A stretch of DNA of 41,908 nucleotides. Origin: JBEBXQ01 sp040391535. Its GTDB lineage: Bacteria; Bacteroidota; Bacteroidia; Cytophagales; Spirosomataceae. The notes beneath the pieces are model-generated. The model had not been told where the DNA came from and did no database searches. It saw nothing but the letters and a program-made list of their open reading frames with translations. Positions within the stretch are counted from its first letter, which is position 1; each line of letters starts with the position of its first letter. Made by a program: the position numbers and the translations under genes. Shown here piece by piece: positions 25,596 to 33,479 of this stretch. The stretch covers positions 1 through 41,908 of the forward strand of contig JBEBXQ010000026.1 of NCBI GenBank assembly GCA_040391535.1. Reading direction: 5' to 3'.

Positions 25596-26435
25596 GTGCA
25601 AGATAGCAAAAAATCAATCAATGTAAGGGGACGGCTCATGCATTTTGATCGCCCGGTGATAATGGGAATTCTCAATATAACACCCGATTCTTTTTTTAGT
25701 CAAAGCCGGGTTTCTGCCAGTGAAGTTGTGGAAAAAGCAGGCCTGATGATCGAAAACGGTGCGGCAATAGTAGATCTGGGAGGTTATTCTACAAGGCCCG
25801 GCGCACTGGAAGTCAGTGAAGCGGAAGAATGCGGGCGACTGTTACCAGTGGTAGAGCTGCTGAGGAAGCAATTGCCGGAAGCAGTGCTGTCAATTGATAC
25901 CTACAGAGCTAAGGTAGCAGAAGCGACTGTAAAGGCCGGGGCTGATATCATCAATGATGTAGGTGGCGGTAACCTGGACGAGGCGATGTTTGATACAGTG
26001 GCTCGTCTGAAAGTACCTTATGTCCTGATGCATATGCGGGGGAATCCGCAGACGATGCAGCAGCTGACCGACTATGACGACCTTGTGTCAGATATCATCA
26101 GAGATCTGGCTGGTAAAATACAGAGACTCCGGGTACTCGGTGTGGCTGATATTATCGTTGATCCCGGATTCGGCTTTGCTAAAACTACAGCGCAGAATTT
26201 TCGTCTGCTGCAGCATCTGGAGCAGTTACAGGATCTGGGGTGTCCGGTACTGGCAGGACTCAGCAGAAAAGGCATGATATGGAAGAGTTTAAGTATACAG
26301 CCGGAGAACGCATTAACCGGAACTACGGCTCTGAATACAGTGGCCTTACAGAAAGGGGCATCAATTCTTCGGGTACATGATGTAAAAGAAGCCTGGCAGG
26401 TCGTTAAGCTTATGGAAATGCTTTATAATAATTAA
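25596..26435 (+). CDS. folP: Dihydropteroate synthase
   Basis: A 279-residue TIM-barrel enzyme. Signature motifs are MGILNITPDSF (23-33), DLGGYSTRPGA (60-70), SIDTYRAKVAEA, INDVGGG and LSRKGMIWKSL. It condenses p-aminobenzoate with the pterin diphosphate in folate synthesis and is the sulfonamide target. The GTG at 25596 gives the leading strand INVRGRLMHFDRPVIMG usual in the family; the next ATG at 25638 would cut into it. It is divergent from DUF1599 and followed by cdaA. Confidence 0.95.
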   Translation: MQDSKKSINVRGRLMHFDRPVIMGILNITPDSFFSQSRVSASEVVEKAGLMIENGAAIVDLGGYSTRPGALEVSEAEECGRLLPVVELLRKQLPEAVLSIDTYRAKVAEATVKAGADIINDVGGGNLDEAMFDTVARLKVPYVLMHMRGNPQTMQQLTDYDDLVSDIIRDLAGKIQRLRVLGVADIIVDPGFGFAKTTAQNFRLLQHLEQLQDLGCPVLAGLSRKGMIWKSLSIQPENALTGTTALNTVALQKGASILRVHDVKEAWQVVKLMEMLYNN

Positions 26436-26455
26436 AAATTTAATAAGAATGTTAC

Positions 26456-26472
26456 AACAATTGAAAATTGTT
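26456..26472. promoter_or_regulatory. Palindrome upstream of cdaA
   Basis: AACAATT-GAA-AATTGTT is a perfect 7-base inverted repeat. A near -7 box, CATATTTG (26474-26481), begins 1 base after it, so a regulator binding here would block transcription of cdaA. No regulator is identified. Confidence 0.4.
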
Positions 26473-26524
26473 TCATATTTGTTGCATCGAGTTTTAGAGG
26501 ATTTATTAACCCGTTAATAGTGGC

Positions 26525-27310
26525 ATGAGAATTGGATTTCTGAATATAGAATGGACCGATGCGCTGGACGTGTTGTTGGTTTCATTGTTGTTATATCAGT
26601 TTTATCAGCTTGTTAAGGGAAGTCTGGCCAGCAGAGTTTTTGTAGGGTATCTGTTTGTTTATGTTTTTTATCTGATTGTTAAGGGAATGGGCCTGGAATT
26701 GCTTACAAGCATTCTGGAATACTTTATGGGAGTGGGAGCCATTGCTCTGATTGTTATTTTTCAGCAGGAGATCAGGCATTTCCTTTTACTGATCGGAAAA
26801 TCGACAGATCTTACCAGTAACCGTTATATCGCCAGGTTTTTTGGGCAGACGGCGAAAAAATCGTCAAATAATTCACTGGACCTGGTTTTACAATCCTGTA
26901 AAAGCATTGCGGCTGAATTCAATGGAGCTCTTATTGTACTTAGAAAAAATCAGGACCTGAGCCGTTTTGTTGAAAGCGGTGTAAAGCTGGATGCCATGAT
27001 CTCGCAACCTTTGCTTGTTTCGATTTTTAACCAGTATAGTCTGCTCAGTGAAGGTGCTGTGATTATCGAAAATGATCGTATTGTCGCTGCCAAATGTGTT
27101 CTTCCGGTCTCGGAAAGTGAAGAAAGTGTGCCGTTTGAAACTGGTTTCAGGCATCGGGCTGCTATTGAAATGAGCGAGTCGACAGATGCGGCAGTACTGG
27201 TGGTCTCCGGACAGACCGGGAAAATATCCATTGCACTGGAAGGACATTTGTGGCAGAATATGATGCTTGAAGAGATTGATAAAAGATTGAGAGAATATCT
27301 TGAACTTTAG
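26525..27310 (+). CDS. cdaA: CdaA-type diadenylate cyclase homologue with altered active-site motifs
   Basis: A 261-residue protein. Three hydrophobic helices (about 14-30, 36-56 and 65-80) are followed by a DAC (DisA_N) domain from about 100: FNGALIVLRK (132-141), LSEGAVIIENDRIVAAKCVLP (174-194, broken at the key site) and GFRHRAA (207-213). Active CdaA makes c-di-AMP from two ATP. The RHR motif is intact (209-211), but the DGA motif reads EGA (E176), the preceding His is Ser (S175), the Thr of the TRHR motif is Phe (F208), and the later SEE reads SGQ (228-230). It may be inactive or altered in activity. It follows folP, a neighbourhood I recall from other Bacteroidota; no cdaR is adjacent. 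Confidence 0.85.
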   Translation: MRIGFLNIEWTDALDVLLVSLLLYQFYQLVKGSLASRVFVGYLFVYVFYLIVKGMGLELLTSILEYFMGVGAIALIVIFQQEIRHFLLLIGKSTDLTSNRYIARFFGQTAKKSSNNSLDLVLQSCKSIAAEFNGALIVLRKNQDLSRFVESGVKLDAMISQPLLVSIFNQYSLLSEGAVIIENDRIVAAKCVLPVSESEESVPFETGFRHRAAIEMSESTDAAVLVVSGQTGKISIALEGHLWQNMMLEEIDKRLREYLEL

Positions 27311-27328
27311 CTGCTCATAAATTAAACG

Positions 27329-27365
27329 TATTCTTAAACCGGGCGTTATGGAGGGTTTAAGAATA
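27329..27365. promoter_or_regulatory. 12-base inverted repeat between cdaA and the GH95 gene
   Basis: TATTCTTAAACC (27329-27340) and GGTTTAAGAATA (27354-27365) are perfect complements around a 13-base spacer. There is no T-run after it, so it is either a poor cdaA terminator or an operator for the GH95 gene, whose ATG is 25 bases on. AAACGTA occurs on both sides. Confidence 0.5.
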
Positions 27366-27390
27366 TCAATACTGTAAACGTACGGTTTTC

Positions 27391-29718
27391 ATGAGAATTT
27401 TTATCCTTGCTTTACTCACAGTTTTATGTGTAGCCTGTCAGCAAAAACCTGCACCAGCAGATCGTTTGCAGCTTTTGTTTCACCATCCGGCGCAGGCATG
27501 GGAGGAAACTATACCGTTGGGGAATGGCCGCATAGGAATGATGCCTGACGGTGGTATTCATCAGGAAAATATTGTATTGAATGATATTACGCTATGGTCG
27601 GGCGGGCCTCAGCAGGCGGATAACCCCGAGGCATACAAAAGCGTAGGTCAGATTCAGTCGTTGCTGCTGGAAGGCAAAAATGATGAGGCCGAAATGCTGG
27701 TGAACAAAAACTTTGTCTGCATAGGGCGGGGTAGTGGTTTCGGAAATGGAGCCAATGATCCTTACGGTTGTTTTCAGTTATTGGGAAATCTGACTGTAGA
27801 TTTTAAATTTCCTTCAGGCCTTCAGCCAGATCAGTATGAAAGAAGCCTCGATTTGGAAACGGCCACAGCGAAAACGGTGTTCTCGCTGGATGGTGTGCAA
27901 TATACCCGTACTTATTTTACTTCTTTCGGAGACGATGTGGGTGTCATCAAATACAGTACAGACGGAGATCTCCTTCCTGAACTGAAAATTTCTATGAACC
28001 GACCGGAACATGCCACTATCCATACGGAAGGAGATGAACTTATTTTAACCGGACAACTTCCTGACGGAACCGGTGAAAACGGGATGAAGTTTGAAAGCCG
28101 AGTGAAAGTAAAGTTGTCAGGAGGGAAACTTAACATCATAGGAAATGAACTCGTCATTTCAGGTGCAAAGGAAGTGCTGATGTATGTGGCAACCGGAACC
28201 GACTTCAGAGAGAACAATTATACTGTCGGTAACCGTCGTTTATTGGACAAGGCATTAGCTACCGGTTTTGAAGAGCAGAAAAATAAACATATTCATTCCT
28301 ATCAGTCTTTGTTCAGCAGGGTATCCGTTAAGATTGGAAAAAGTAATGACCGGGACACGCTTTCAACCCCCGCACGGCTTTCCGGTTTTTTTAATGATCC
28401 GGCAAGAGACCCTGCCATGGCGGTGCTGTATTATCAGTACGGAAGATATCTGAGTATCAGCAGCACACGGCCGGGGTTATTACCTCCCAATCTCCAGGGT
28501 TTGTGGGCCCACCGGATTCAGACCCCGTGGAACGGAGATTATCATCTCAACATCAATGCGCAGATGAATCACTGGGCGCTGGAGGCAGGTAATTTATCAG
28601 AGCTGCACAAGCCCTTTATTGAAATGATTAAAACACTGGCCGAATCGGGGAAAGAAACGGCCAGGGCATATTATAACGCTCCGGGTTGGGTGGTGTATAT
28701 GCTTACGAATATCTGGGGGTACTCATCGCCGGGTGAGCAGGCGTCATGGGGTGCAAGTACGGCCTCCGGTTGGTTATGCAATCATTTATGGGAGCATTAC
28801 CAGTTTACTCAGGATACTGCATATCTGAAGGAGATATACCCGGTGTTACAGGAAGCTGCCAGGTTTTATCAGCATACCATGATCCGGGAACCTGAGCATG
28901 GGTGGCTGGTGACAGCACCTTCGGTCTCCCCTGAAAATGCATTTATTATGGCAAACGGAAAAAGAGCTAATGTTGTCATGGGGCCCACTATAGATAATCA
29001 GATTGTACGGGAATTATATAATAATGTTCTGGAGGCTGCCCGTATTACCGGGATAAAGGATAGCTTTCAGGATACGCTGCGGCAGCATATTAATCAGTTG
29101 CCGCCACCCGTAGTAGTCGGGGAGGACGGCAGGGTAATGGAATGGCTGAAACCCTACGAAGAAGCAGAACCCAGGCACCGGCATATTTCTCATTTATACG
29201 GATTATATCCGGCTCCGTTTATTTCTCCGGTAACTACACCCGAATGGGCAGCTGCCGCCAAAAAAACACTGGAAATGCGGGGCGATGAAGGAACGGGCTG
29301 GAGCAAAGCGTGGAAAATTCTTTTCTGGGCAAGATTGCAGGACGGGAATCATGCACTTGAATTGTTTCGCCAGTTGCTAAAACCCGTTGCCGATACCAGC
29401 ATAAACATGAGTGGAGGCGGTGGTACTTATCCTAATCTTTTCTGCGCACATCCGCCTTTTCAGATTGACGGCAATTTCGGAGGAGCGGCCGGTATCGGTG
29501 AAATGCTGCTGCAAAGCCATGCGGGTTTCATCCATCTGTTACCAGCCCTGCCCGACAGCTGGAGTGAAGGAGAAGTAAAAGGGATGAAAGCAAGGGGGAA
29601 TTATACGGTAGATTTCACCTGGAAAGACGGTAAAGTAACCGATTACAAAATCACCGGAAAAGCGGGGCAGAAGGTTAAGTTACTGGTCAACGGAAAACCG
29701 GAAGAGAAACAATTGTGA
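27391..29718 (+). CDS. GH95 family alpha-L-fucosidase-type lipoprotein
   Basis: A 775-residue protein with a signal peptide ending in a possible lipobox (LCVAC, Cys 16; the -3 residue is unusual). The N-terminal beta domain of the GH95 family starts LLFHHPAQAWEETIPLGNG; the (alpha/alpha)6 catalytic barrel follows from about 300. Residues matching the GH95 active site as I recall it are N387 and N389 (DYHLNINAQMN), E515 (APSVSPEN) and D693 (FQIDGNFGG). Family members remove alpha-1,2-fucose, though some act on L-galactose. It is probably exposed at the periplasm or surface. A strong inverted repeat lies upstream. No SusC/SusD pair is adjacent. Confidence 0.9.
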   Translation: MRIFILALLTVLCVACQQKPAPADRLQLLFHHPAQAWEETIPLGNGRIGMMPDGGIHQENIVLNDITLWSGGPQQADNPEAYKSVGQIQSLLLEGKNDEAEMLVNKNFVCIGRGSGFGNGANDPYGCFQLLGNLTVDFKFPSGLQPDQYERSLDLETATAKTVFSLDGVQYTRTYFTSFGDDVGVIKYSTDGDLLPELKISMNRPEHATIHTEGDELILTGQLPDGTGENGMKFESRVKVKLSGGKLNIIGNELVISGAKEVLMYVATGTDFRENNYTVGNRRLLDKALATGFEEQKNKHIHSYQSLFSRVSVKIGKSNDRDTLSTPARLSGFFNDPARDPAMAVLYYQYGRYLSISSTRPGLLPPNLQGLWAHRIQTPWNGDYHLNINAQMNHWALEAGNLSELHKPFIEMIKTLAESGKETARAYYNAPGWVVYMLTNIWGYSSPGEQASWGASTASGWLCNHLWEHYQFTQDTAYLKEIYPVLQEAARFYQHTMIREPEHGWLVTAPSVSPENAFIMANGKRANVVMGPTIDNQIVRELYNNVLEAARITGIKDSFQDTLRQHINQLPPPVVVGEDGRVMEWLKPYEEAEPRHRHISHLYGLYPAPFISPVTTPEWAAAAKKTLEMRGDEGTGWSKAWKILFWARLQDGNHALELFRQLLKPVADTSINMSGGGGTYPNLFCAHPPFQIDGNFGGAAGIGEMLLQSHAGFIHLLPALPDSWSEGEVKGMKARGNYTVDFTWKDGKVTDYKITGKAGQKVKLLVNGKPEEKQL

Positions 29719-29744
29719 AATATTCCTTAAAATTTACGTCAGTT

Positions 29745-29775
29745 TTTGTTTTGTGATTATGATTTTGTAAGTTTG
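29745..29775 (+). promoter_or_regulatory. Promoter of rpsT
   Basis: TTTG (29745-29748), a 19-base spacer and TAAGTTTG (29768-29775) give a near-ideal Bacteroidota promoter about 60 bases upstream of rpsT. Confidence 0.75.
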
Positions 29776-29837
29776 CAGACCTTTTAGGAAAGGAAGCAAA
29801 TAGTATATAAGAAAGAATAGTATTATAAAGATCAGAT

Positions 29838-30095
29838 ATGGCAAATCATAAGTCTGCGATTAAGAGAATCAGAGCTAACGAAACAAAACGTCTACGCAAT
29901 CGCTACCAGCACAAAACAACCCGTACTTATGTTCGTAAACTGCGTGCAATTACGAACAAAGAAGAGGCGTTGCCGGTATTGAAAACTGTTTCTTCTATGT
30001 TGGATCGTTTGGCAAAGAAAAACGTTATTCACAAGAATAAGGCTGCCAACCAGAAGTCCAAATTAGCTAAGTATGTCAATTCTTTGGCTGCTTAA
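29838..30095 (+). CDS. rpsT: 30S ribosomal protein S20
   Basis: An 85-residue, very basic helical protein: MANHKSAIKRIRANETKRLR at the N-terminus, YVRKLRA in the middle, KKNVIHKNKAANQKSKLAKY near the end. S20 binds 16S rRNA in early 30S assembly. It has its own promoter and terminator and so is a single-gene unit between two unrelated secreted proteins. Confidence 0.97.
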   Translation: MANHKSAIKRIRANETKRLRNRYQHKTTRTYVRKLRAITNKEEALPVLKTVSSMLDRLAKKNVIHKNKAANQKSKLAKYVNSLAA

Positions 30096-30118
30096 TCAGG
30101 ATATTTCCGAGACATTTA

Positions 30119-30150
30119 TAACCCCGCCGAAAGCGGGGTTATTTGTTTTT
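30119..30150 (+). terminator. Terminator of rpsT
   Basis: AACCCCGC (30120-30127) pairs with GCGGGGTT (30133-30140) around CGAAA, then ATTTGTTTTT. Confidence 0.9.
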
Positions 30151-30208
30151 ATACCTAAATTTTATTGACAGTTTTAATAAAAACCTGTTATATTGCGTTT
30201 AAGAAGAT

Positions 30209-30241
30209 AACCTTGTGACCTGATAACTCACAAGGTTTTTT
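30209..30241 (+). terminator. Second hairpin with T-run in the rpsT-propeller gap
   Basis: AACCTTGTGA (30209-30218) pairs with TCACAAGGTT (30228-30237), followed by T residues to 30241. It lies 63 bases before the next ATG. A promoter-like TTGACA (30165-30170) and TATATTG (30189-30195) precede it, so it may end a tiny RNA or act as an attenuator. Confidence 0.55.
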
Positions 30242-30303
30242 GTAGAATCTAACCTTGATTTTTCGATCTCGTTGTTCAATTAACCTCAATAACCAATTAA
30301 TTT

Positions 30304-31566
30304 ATGAGAAAAGTTGTTTTGTTGGCAGGTATGTTGGGTTTTAGTGCTTTTGCTGCATTTGCTCAGACATCACCTGTTGTTTTTAATGCCCGGGGCCTGG
30401 TTGTGATTTCAGATGCAGATATGGCAGCTTCGGCATTTGCTGATGGGAAACTTCTCCGTGATAATGCTGCAAAAGACAAGTTGACTTCTGTTAAATTTCC
30501 TATGGTACGCGGAGCTTCATCCGGTTCTGTACTGGTTTCGAATTCTGTGCTTACCCATTCCAATAGTATGGCAATTCCTGCTGCAGGAGGGCTTGCATTT
30601 GTTCTTGAGAGCCGTCTGCGGCCTGAAGATGATGTGAAGGAGTATAAAGATGTGCAGGCGGAATTTCCGGAAGGTCAGAAACTGTTTGTGATTGATATTG
30701 TTAATCTGAGTAATCCTAAAGTGAAGTTTGGTTTTAATGTTGGAAAAAACCCTACTTCTGTTGATATTAATAAAAATGAATTGCTGGTAACTACCGAAGA
30801 ACCCGGAAAAGAACTGGTATTTCTTGAAATCGATCAGGATGGTAAACCTACCCGTTTTGTGCAGCTTCCTTCGGGATTGGACAGCACGGAGGTCGTTACT
30901 AATGTAGCTTTCCATCCATCAGGTGATTTTGCTGCGGTAACACTGGGCAAGTCAAAATCGCTGGCACTGTATAAAATTATCCGTGAAGGCGGGAAACTTA
31001 AAAATATCGAGCAGGTAGGTACACCTCTTAAAGCGGGGGATGAGCCAACTTTCGGGAAATTCTCCAAAGATGGAAAGTACTATTTTGTCCTTGACAGTAA
31101 AGGCGCTCCCGGTAAAGCTGATGCAGAATCAGAATTGCTGGTTGTAGAGTTTTCACAGACTGGTGGAGAACATAAGCTGGTAGGTCAGACACCGGTGGGG
31201 CTGAATGCGTCGGCCTTTACTGTAAGTCCTGACGGTCTTGTGGCTGTTGTAGGTGCAGGAAAGAGTATAGAGGCTTTCACCAATGGTGATGCGGCAAGTA
31301 CGATCACATTGCTGAATGTAGGGGCTGATGGCGTAGCGACTAAAGTAGCAGATTATCCTTTTGATGGAATTTATGCCAACAGTATCGCCTTTGATAAAGA
31401 TGGTTCCAATCTGGCAGTTTCTGTATTTGAATATCTTGAATACGGCGACCGTAAAGGTGGCGTTGAGTTTTGGACGGTAGAAAAAGGCGGAACACCCGCG
31501 CTGAAAAAACAACCCGGAAAAATCAGTGTGGAGCGCGGAAGCCATACATTACGTGTGATTGAATAA
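30304..31566 (+). CDS. Secreted beta-propeller protein
   Basis: A 420-residue protein with a signal peptide (LLAGMLGFSAFAAFAQ). The rest is repeated four-stranded units of the WD/YncE/lactonase type, for example NPTSVDINKNELLVTTEEPG, VVTNVAFHPSGDFAAVTLG, EPTFGKFSKDGKYYFVLDS and ANSIAFDKDGSNLAVSVFE. This suggests a seven-bladed propeller, probably periplasmic. It resembles lactonase-like propellers, but I see no diagnostic catalytic residues, so no enzyme function is assigned. It lies in its own transcription unit with a clear terminator. Confidence 0.75.
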   Translation: MRKVVLLAGMLGFSAFAAFAQTSPVVFNARGLVVISDADMAASAFADGKLLRDNAAKDKLTSVKFPMVRGASSGSVLVSNSVLTHSNSMAIPAAGGLAFVLESRLRPEDDVKEYKDVQAEFPEGQKLFVIDIVNLSNPKVKFGFNVGKNPTSVDINKNELLVTTEEPGKELVFLEIDQDGKPTRFVQLPSGLDSTEVVTNVAFHPSGDFAAVTLGKSKSLALYKIIREGGKLKNIEQVGTPLKAGDEPTFGKFSKDGKYYFVLDSKGAPGKADAESELLVVEFSQTGGEHKLVGQTPVGLNASAFTVSPDGLVAVVGAGKSIEAFTNGDAASTITLLNVGADGVATKVADYPFDGIYANSIAFDKDGSNLAVSVFEYLEYGDRKGGVEFWTVEKGGTPALKKQPGKISVERGSHTLRVIE

Positions 31567-31591
31567 CCTGTTTACAGAAATAGATTTTGAG

Positions 31592-31622
31592 AAGCTGCCT
31601 TCAATATGAGGGCAGCTTTTTT
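31592..31622 (+). terminator. Terminator after the beta-propeller gene
   Basis: AAGCTGCC (31592-31599) pairs with GGCAGCTT (31611-31618), followed by TTTT. Confidence 0.88.
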
Positions 31623-31747
31623 ATACACAAAAGTATACATGATGCTACAGGTGCTCATGTTCCGGAAACTATGGTAATATGTGCAATTAAATACGATAAA
31701 AACTGCCAATGAGGTAAAAGGAATGGGTTTTTAGTATAAAACAGGAC

Positions 31748-31777
31748 TTTGTTCATCCTGCTTTTCCGGTATATTTA
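31748..31777 (+). promoter_or_regulatory. Possible promoter of the sialidase-like gene
   Basis: TTTG (31748-31751), an 18-base spacer and TATATTTA (31770-31777), one mismatch to TAnnTTTG. The remaining 338-base gap around it (31567-31903) holds the terminator above and otherwise nothing I can call. Confidence 0.35.
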
Positions 31778-31903
31778 TGTATATTCGCACATACACAAAA
31801 CCGGGATGCTAAGGGCAGTTAAGTAACTGACGGCAAAACTGTGAAACCCCGGATTCTGAGTAATGTGTATACGTTTTCCTTAACCTTTAATGTTGTTTAT
31901 TTT

Positions 31904-33073
31904 ATGATGCTTCGGAGGCTTAGAATTGTTCCTGCGTTATTGATCTCTCTTGTTTGTCTGCATGTACAGGCTCAGACGGGCGACATCAAAAACAGTAAAG
32001 TGTATCATGAAAAAGGCCGTTATGCAGGCTGGCCTGCGAATACGGGTATCTGGCAGTGGGAGAATGAAATTCTGACGGGTTTTTCTATCGGATATCACAA
32101 AATATCGGATAAAAGTCTGCACTTCATCGACAGGGAAAGAACCGAAATTCATGTGCTGGCCAGAAGCAAAGACGGTGGAGAAACCTGGGAAATAGAAGAT
32201 CCGGCAAAAGATGGTGTACTGGTATTTGAAACCGAATTCGGTACCCAACGGACCGATGTGCCCGTTCCTCAACCGCAGATTCTGAAAGAGCCGGTTAACT
32301 TTAAAGATCCCGGTCTTGCGCTAGCCGTACGCTTCGGGAAAAATAAAAAATCCTATTTCTGGCATTCAGCAGATAAGGGTAAAACCTGGAATGGGCCTTA
32401 TACACTTCCTGATTTTGGTATGACCGGACTGGAAGCGCGGACGGAATATATCATCAACTCTGAAAAGGAATGTATGCTTTTCCTGACGGCCTCCAAATCC
32501 GATGGAAAAGAAGGAAAGGTGATCTGTGTCAGGACTACCGATGGTGGTTTAAACTGGTCGCTGGTAGCACCTATCGGTGAAGAACCCGATGGTTTTGCAA
32601 TTATGCCGGCTGCTGTACGGATTTCCGGAGATGAATTGCTGACCACGATCCGGAACAGAGAGGACGGCGCCGATTTTATCAGTACCTATTATTCGGAGAA
32701 TAACGGTAAAGTATGGCGACAACTGGATAATGCGGCTGATGATACCGGAAAGGGAGGAAGCCCACCGGCGATGATCCGGTTACAGGATGGGCGTATATGT
32801 ATGGTTTATGCTTATCGTTCTGATCCTTCCACCGGTAAAAACGCCGCGATTCTGGCGAAACTCAGTTCTGACAGCGGGAAATCATGGAGTGCCCCTTATA
32901 CTTTGCGGGATGACGGGGCAGGCCGGGATATCGGATATCCGAAAATTGTACAGCGGCCGGATGGTAAAGTGGTGGTAGTTTACTATTTCACCGATGCCCT
33001 GACCGGACCTGAAAGATACATAGCTGCTACTATCTGGAGTGTCCCGGACAGGAGTGTCCCGGACAGGAAATAA
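31904..33073 (+). CDS. BNR/sialidase-family secreted protein
   Basis: About 389 residues with a signal peptide (MMLRRLRIVPALLISLV then LHVQAQ). Several Asp-box repeats are visible: SKDGGETWEI, SADKGKTWNG, TTDGGLNWSL, SENNGKVWRQ and SSDSGKSWSA. The fold is a six-bladed sialidase-type propeller, and arginines in AVRISGDEL and IQRPDGK-like blade positions could contribute to a binding site, but I cannot confirm the arginine triad of true sialidases. A neuraminidase function is therefore only a possibility; ulosonic-acid or other glycan hydrolase activity would also fit. An ATG at 31904 or 31907 is preferred over the GTG at 31841. A short tandem duplication ends the gene. Confidence 0.72.
   Translation: MMLRRLRIVPALLISLVCLHVQAQTGDIKNSKVYHEKGRYAGWPANTGIWQWENEILTGFSIGYHKISDKSLHFIDRERTEIHVLARSKDGGETWEIEDPAKDGVLVFETEFGTQRTDVPVPQPQILKEPVNFKDPGLALAVRFGKNKKSYFWHSADKGKTWNGPYTLPDFGMTGLEARTEYIINSEKECMLFLTASKSDGKEGKVICVRTTDGGLNWSLVAPIGEEPDGFAIMPAAVRISGDELLTTIRNREDGADFISTYYSENNGKVWRQLDNAADDTGKGGSPPAMIRLQDGRICMVYAYRSDPSTGKNAAILAKLSSDSGKSWSAPYTLRDDGAGRDIGYPKIVQRPDGKVVVVYYFTDALTGPERYIAATIWSVPDRSVPDRK
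33038..33067 (+). repeat. 15-base tandem duplication at the 3' end of the sialidase-like gene
   Basis: AGTGTCCCGGACAGG occurs twice in succession (33038-33052, 33053-33067), encoding SVPDR twice before the stop. It looks like a slippage event. Confidence 0.85.
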
Positions 33074-33120
33074 AGCATAAAAGGTATAATCATATGGTTG
33101 TTCTGTAAAGTTGATACTAC

Positions 33121-33154
33121 TCCGGAGTGTTTAAAACATGCTCCGGATTTTTTT
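33121..33154 (+). terminator. Terminator after the sialidase-like gene
   Basis: TCCGGAG (33121-33127) pairs with CTCCGGA in the right arm, followed by a run of eight or more T. Confidence 0.88.
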
Positions 33155-33479
33155 TAGACACCTGTCCCGGATTGATGGAGATAGATACGTAAGCCGATAA
33201 TTGTAACAGAAATACCCCAAACCCTTTGGATAATGTACGGATGAAGTTGTAATCCCACATTTAATGTGCAGTGGCTTCATCCGTTTCATGATCATACTTC
33301 ATAGATATTTTTCAATTTGGTTCCGTATATTAGTATTGCAAGAGCGGAACTTACAGGTGATTTTTTTAATCGGAGAGACTTATCTTTCATAAAATAGCCG
33401 GTAGAACCTGCAAGTAAACATGCACTGCAGCATAAAGAGGTATAATAAACGATCTATACATTCCGGTTACCCACTGCTC
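33155..33479. other. Non-coding gap before the S41 gene, with one long hairpin
   Basis: No protein gene is visible. ACGGATGAAG (33237-33246) and CTTCATCCGT (33275-33284) form a perfect 10-base stem; the 28-base loop contains a smaller inverted repeat, CACAT/ATGTG. It is a possible terminator of a small RNA or a regulatory structure. No good promoter was recognised. Confidence 0.5.
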
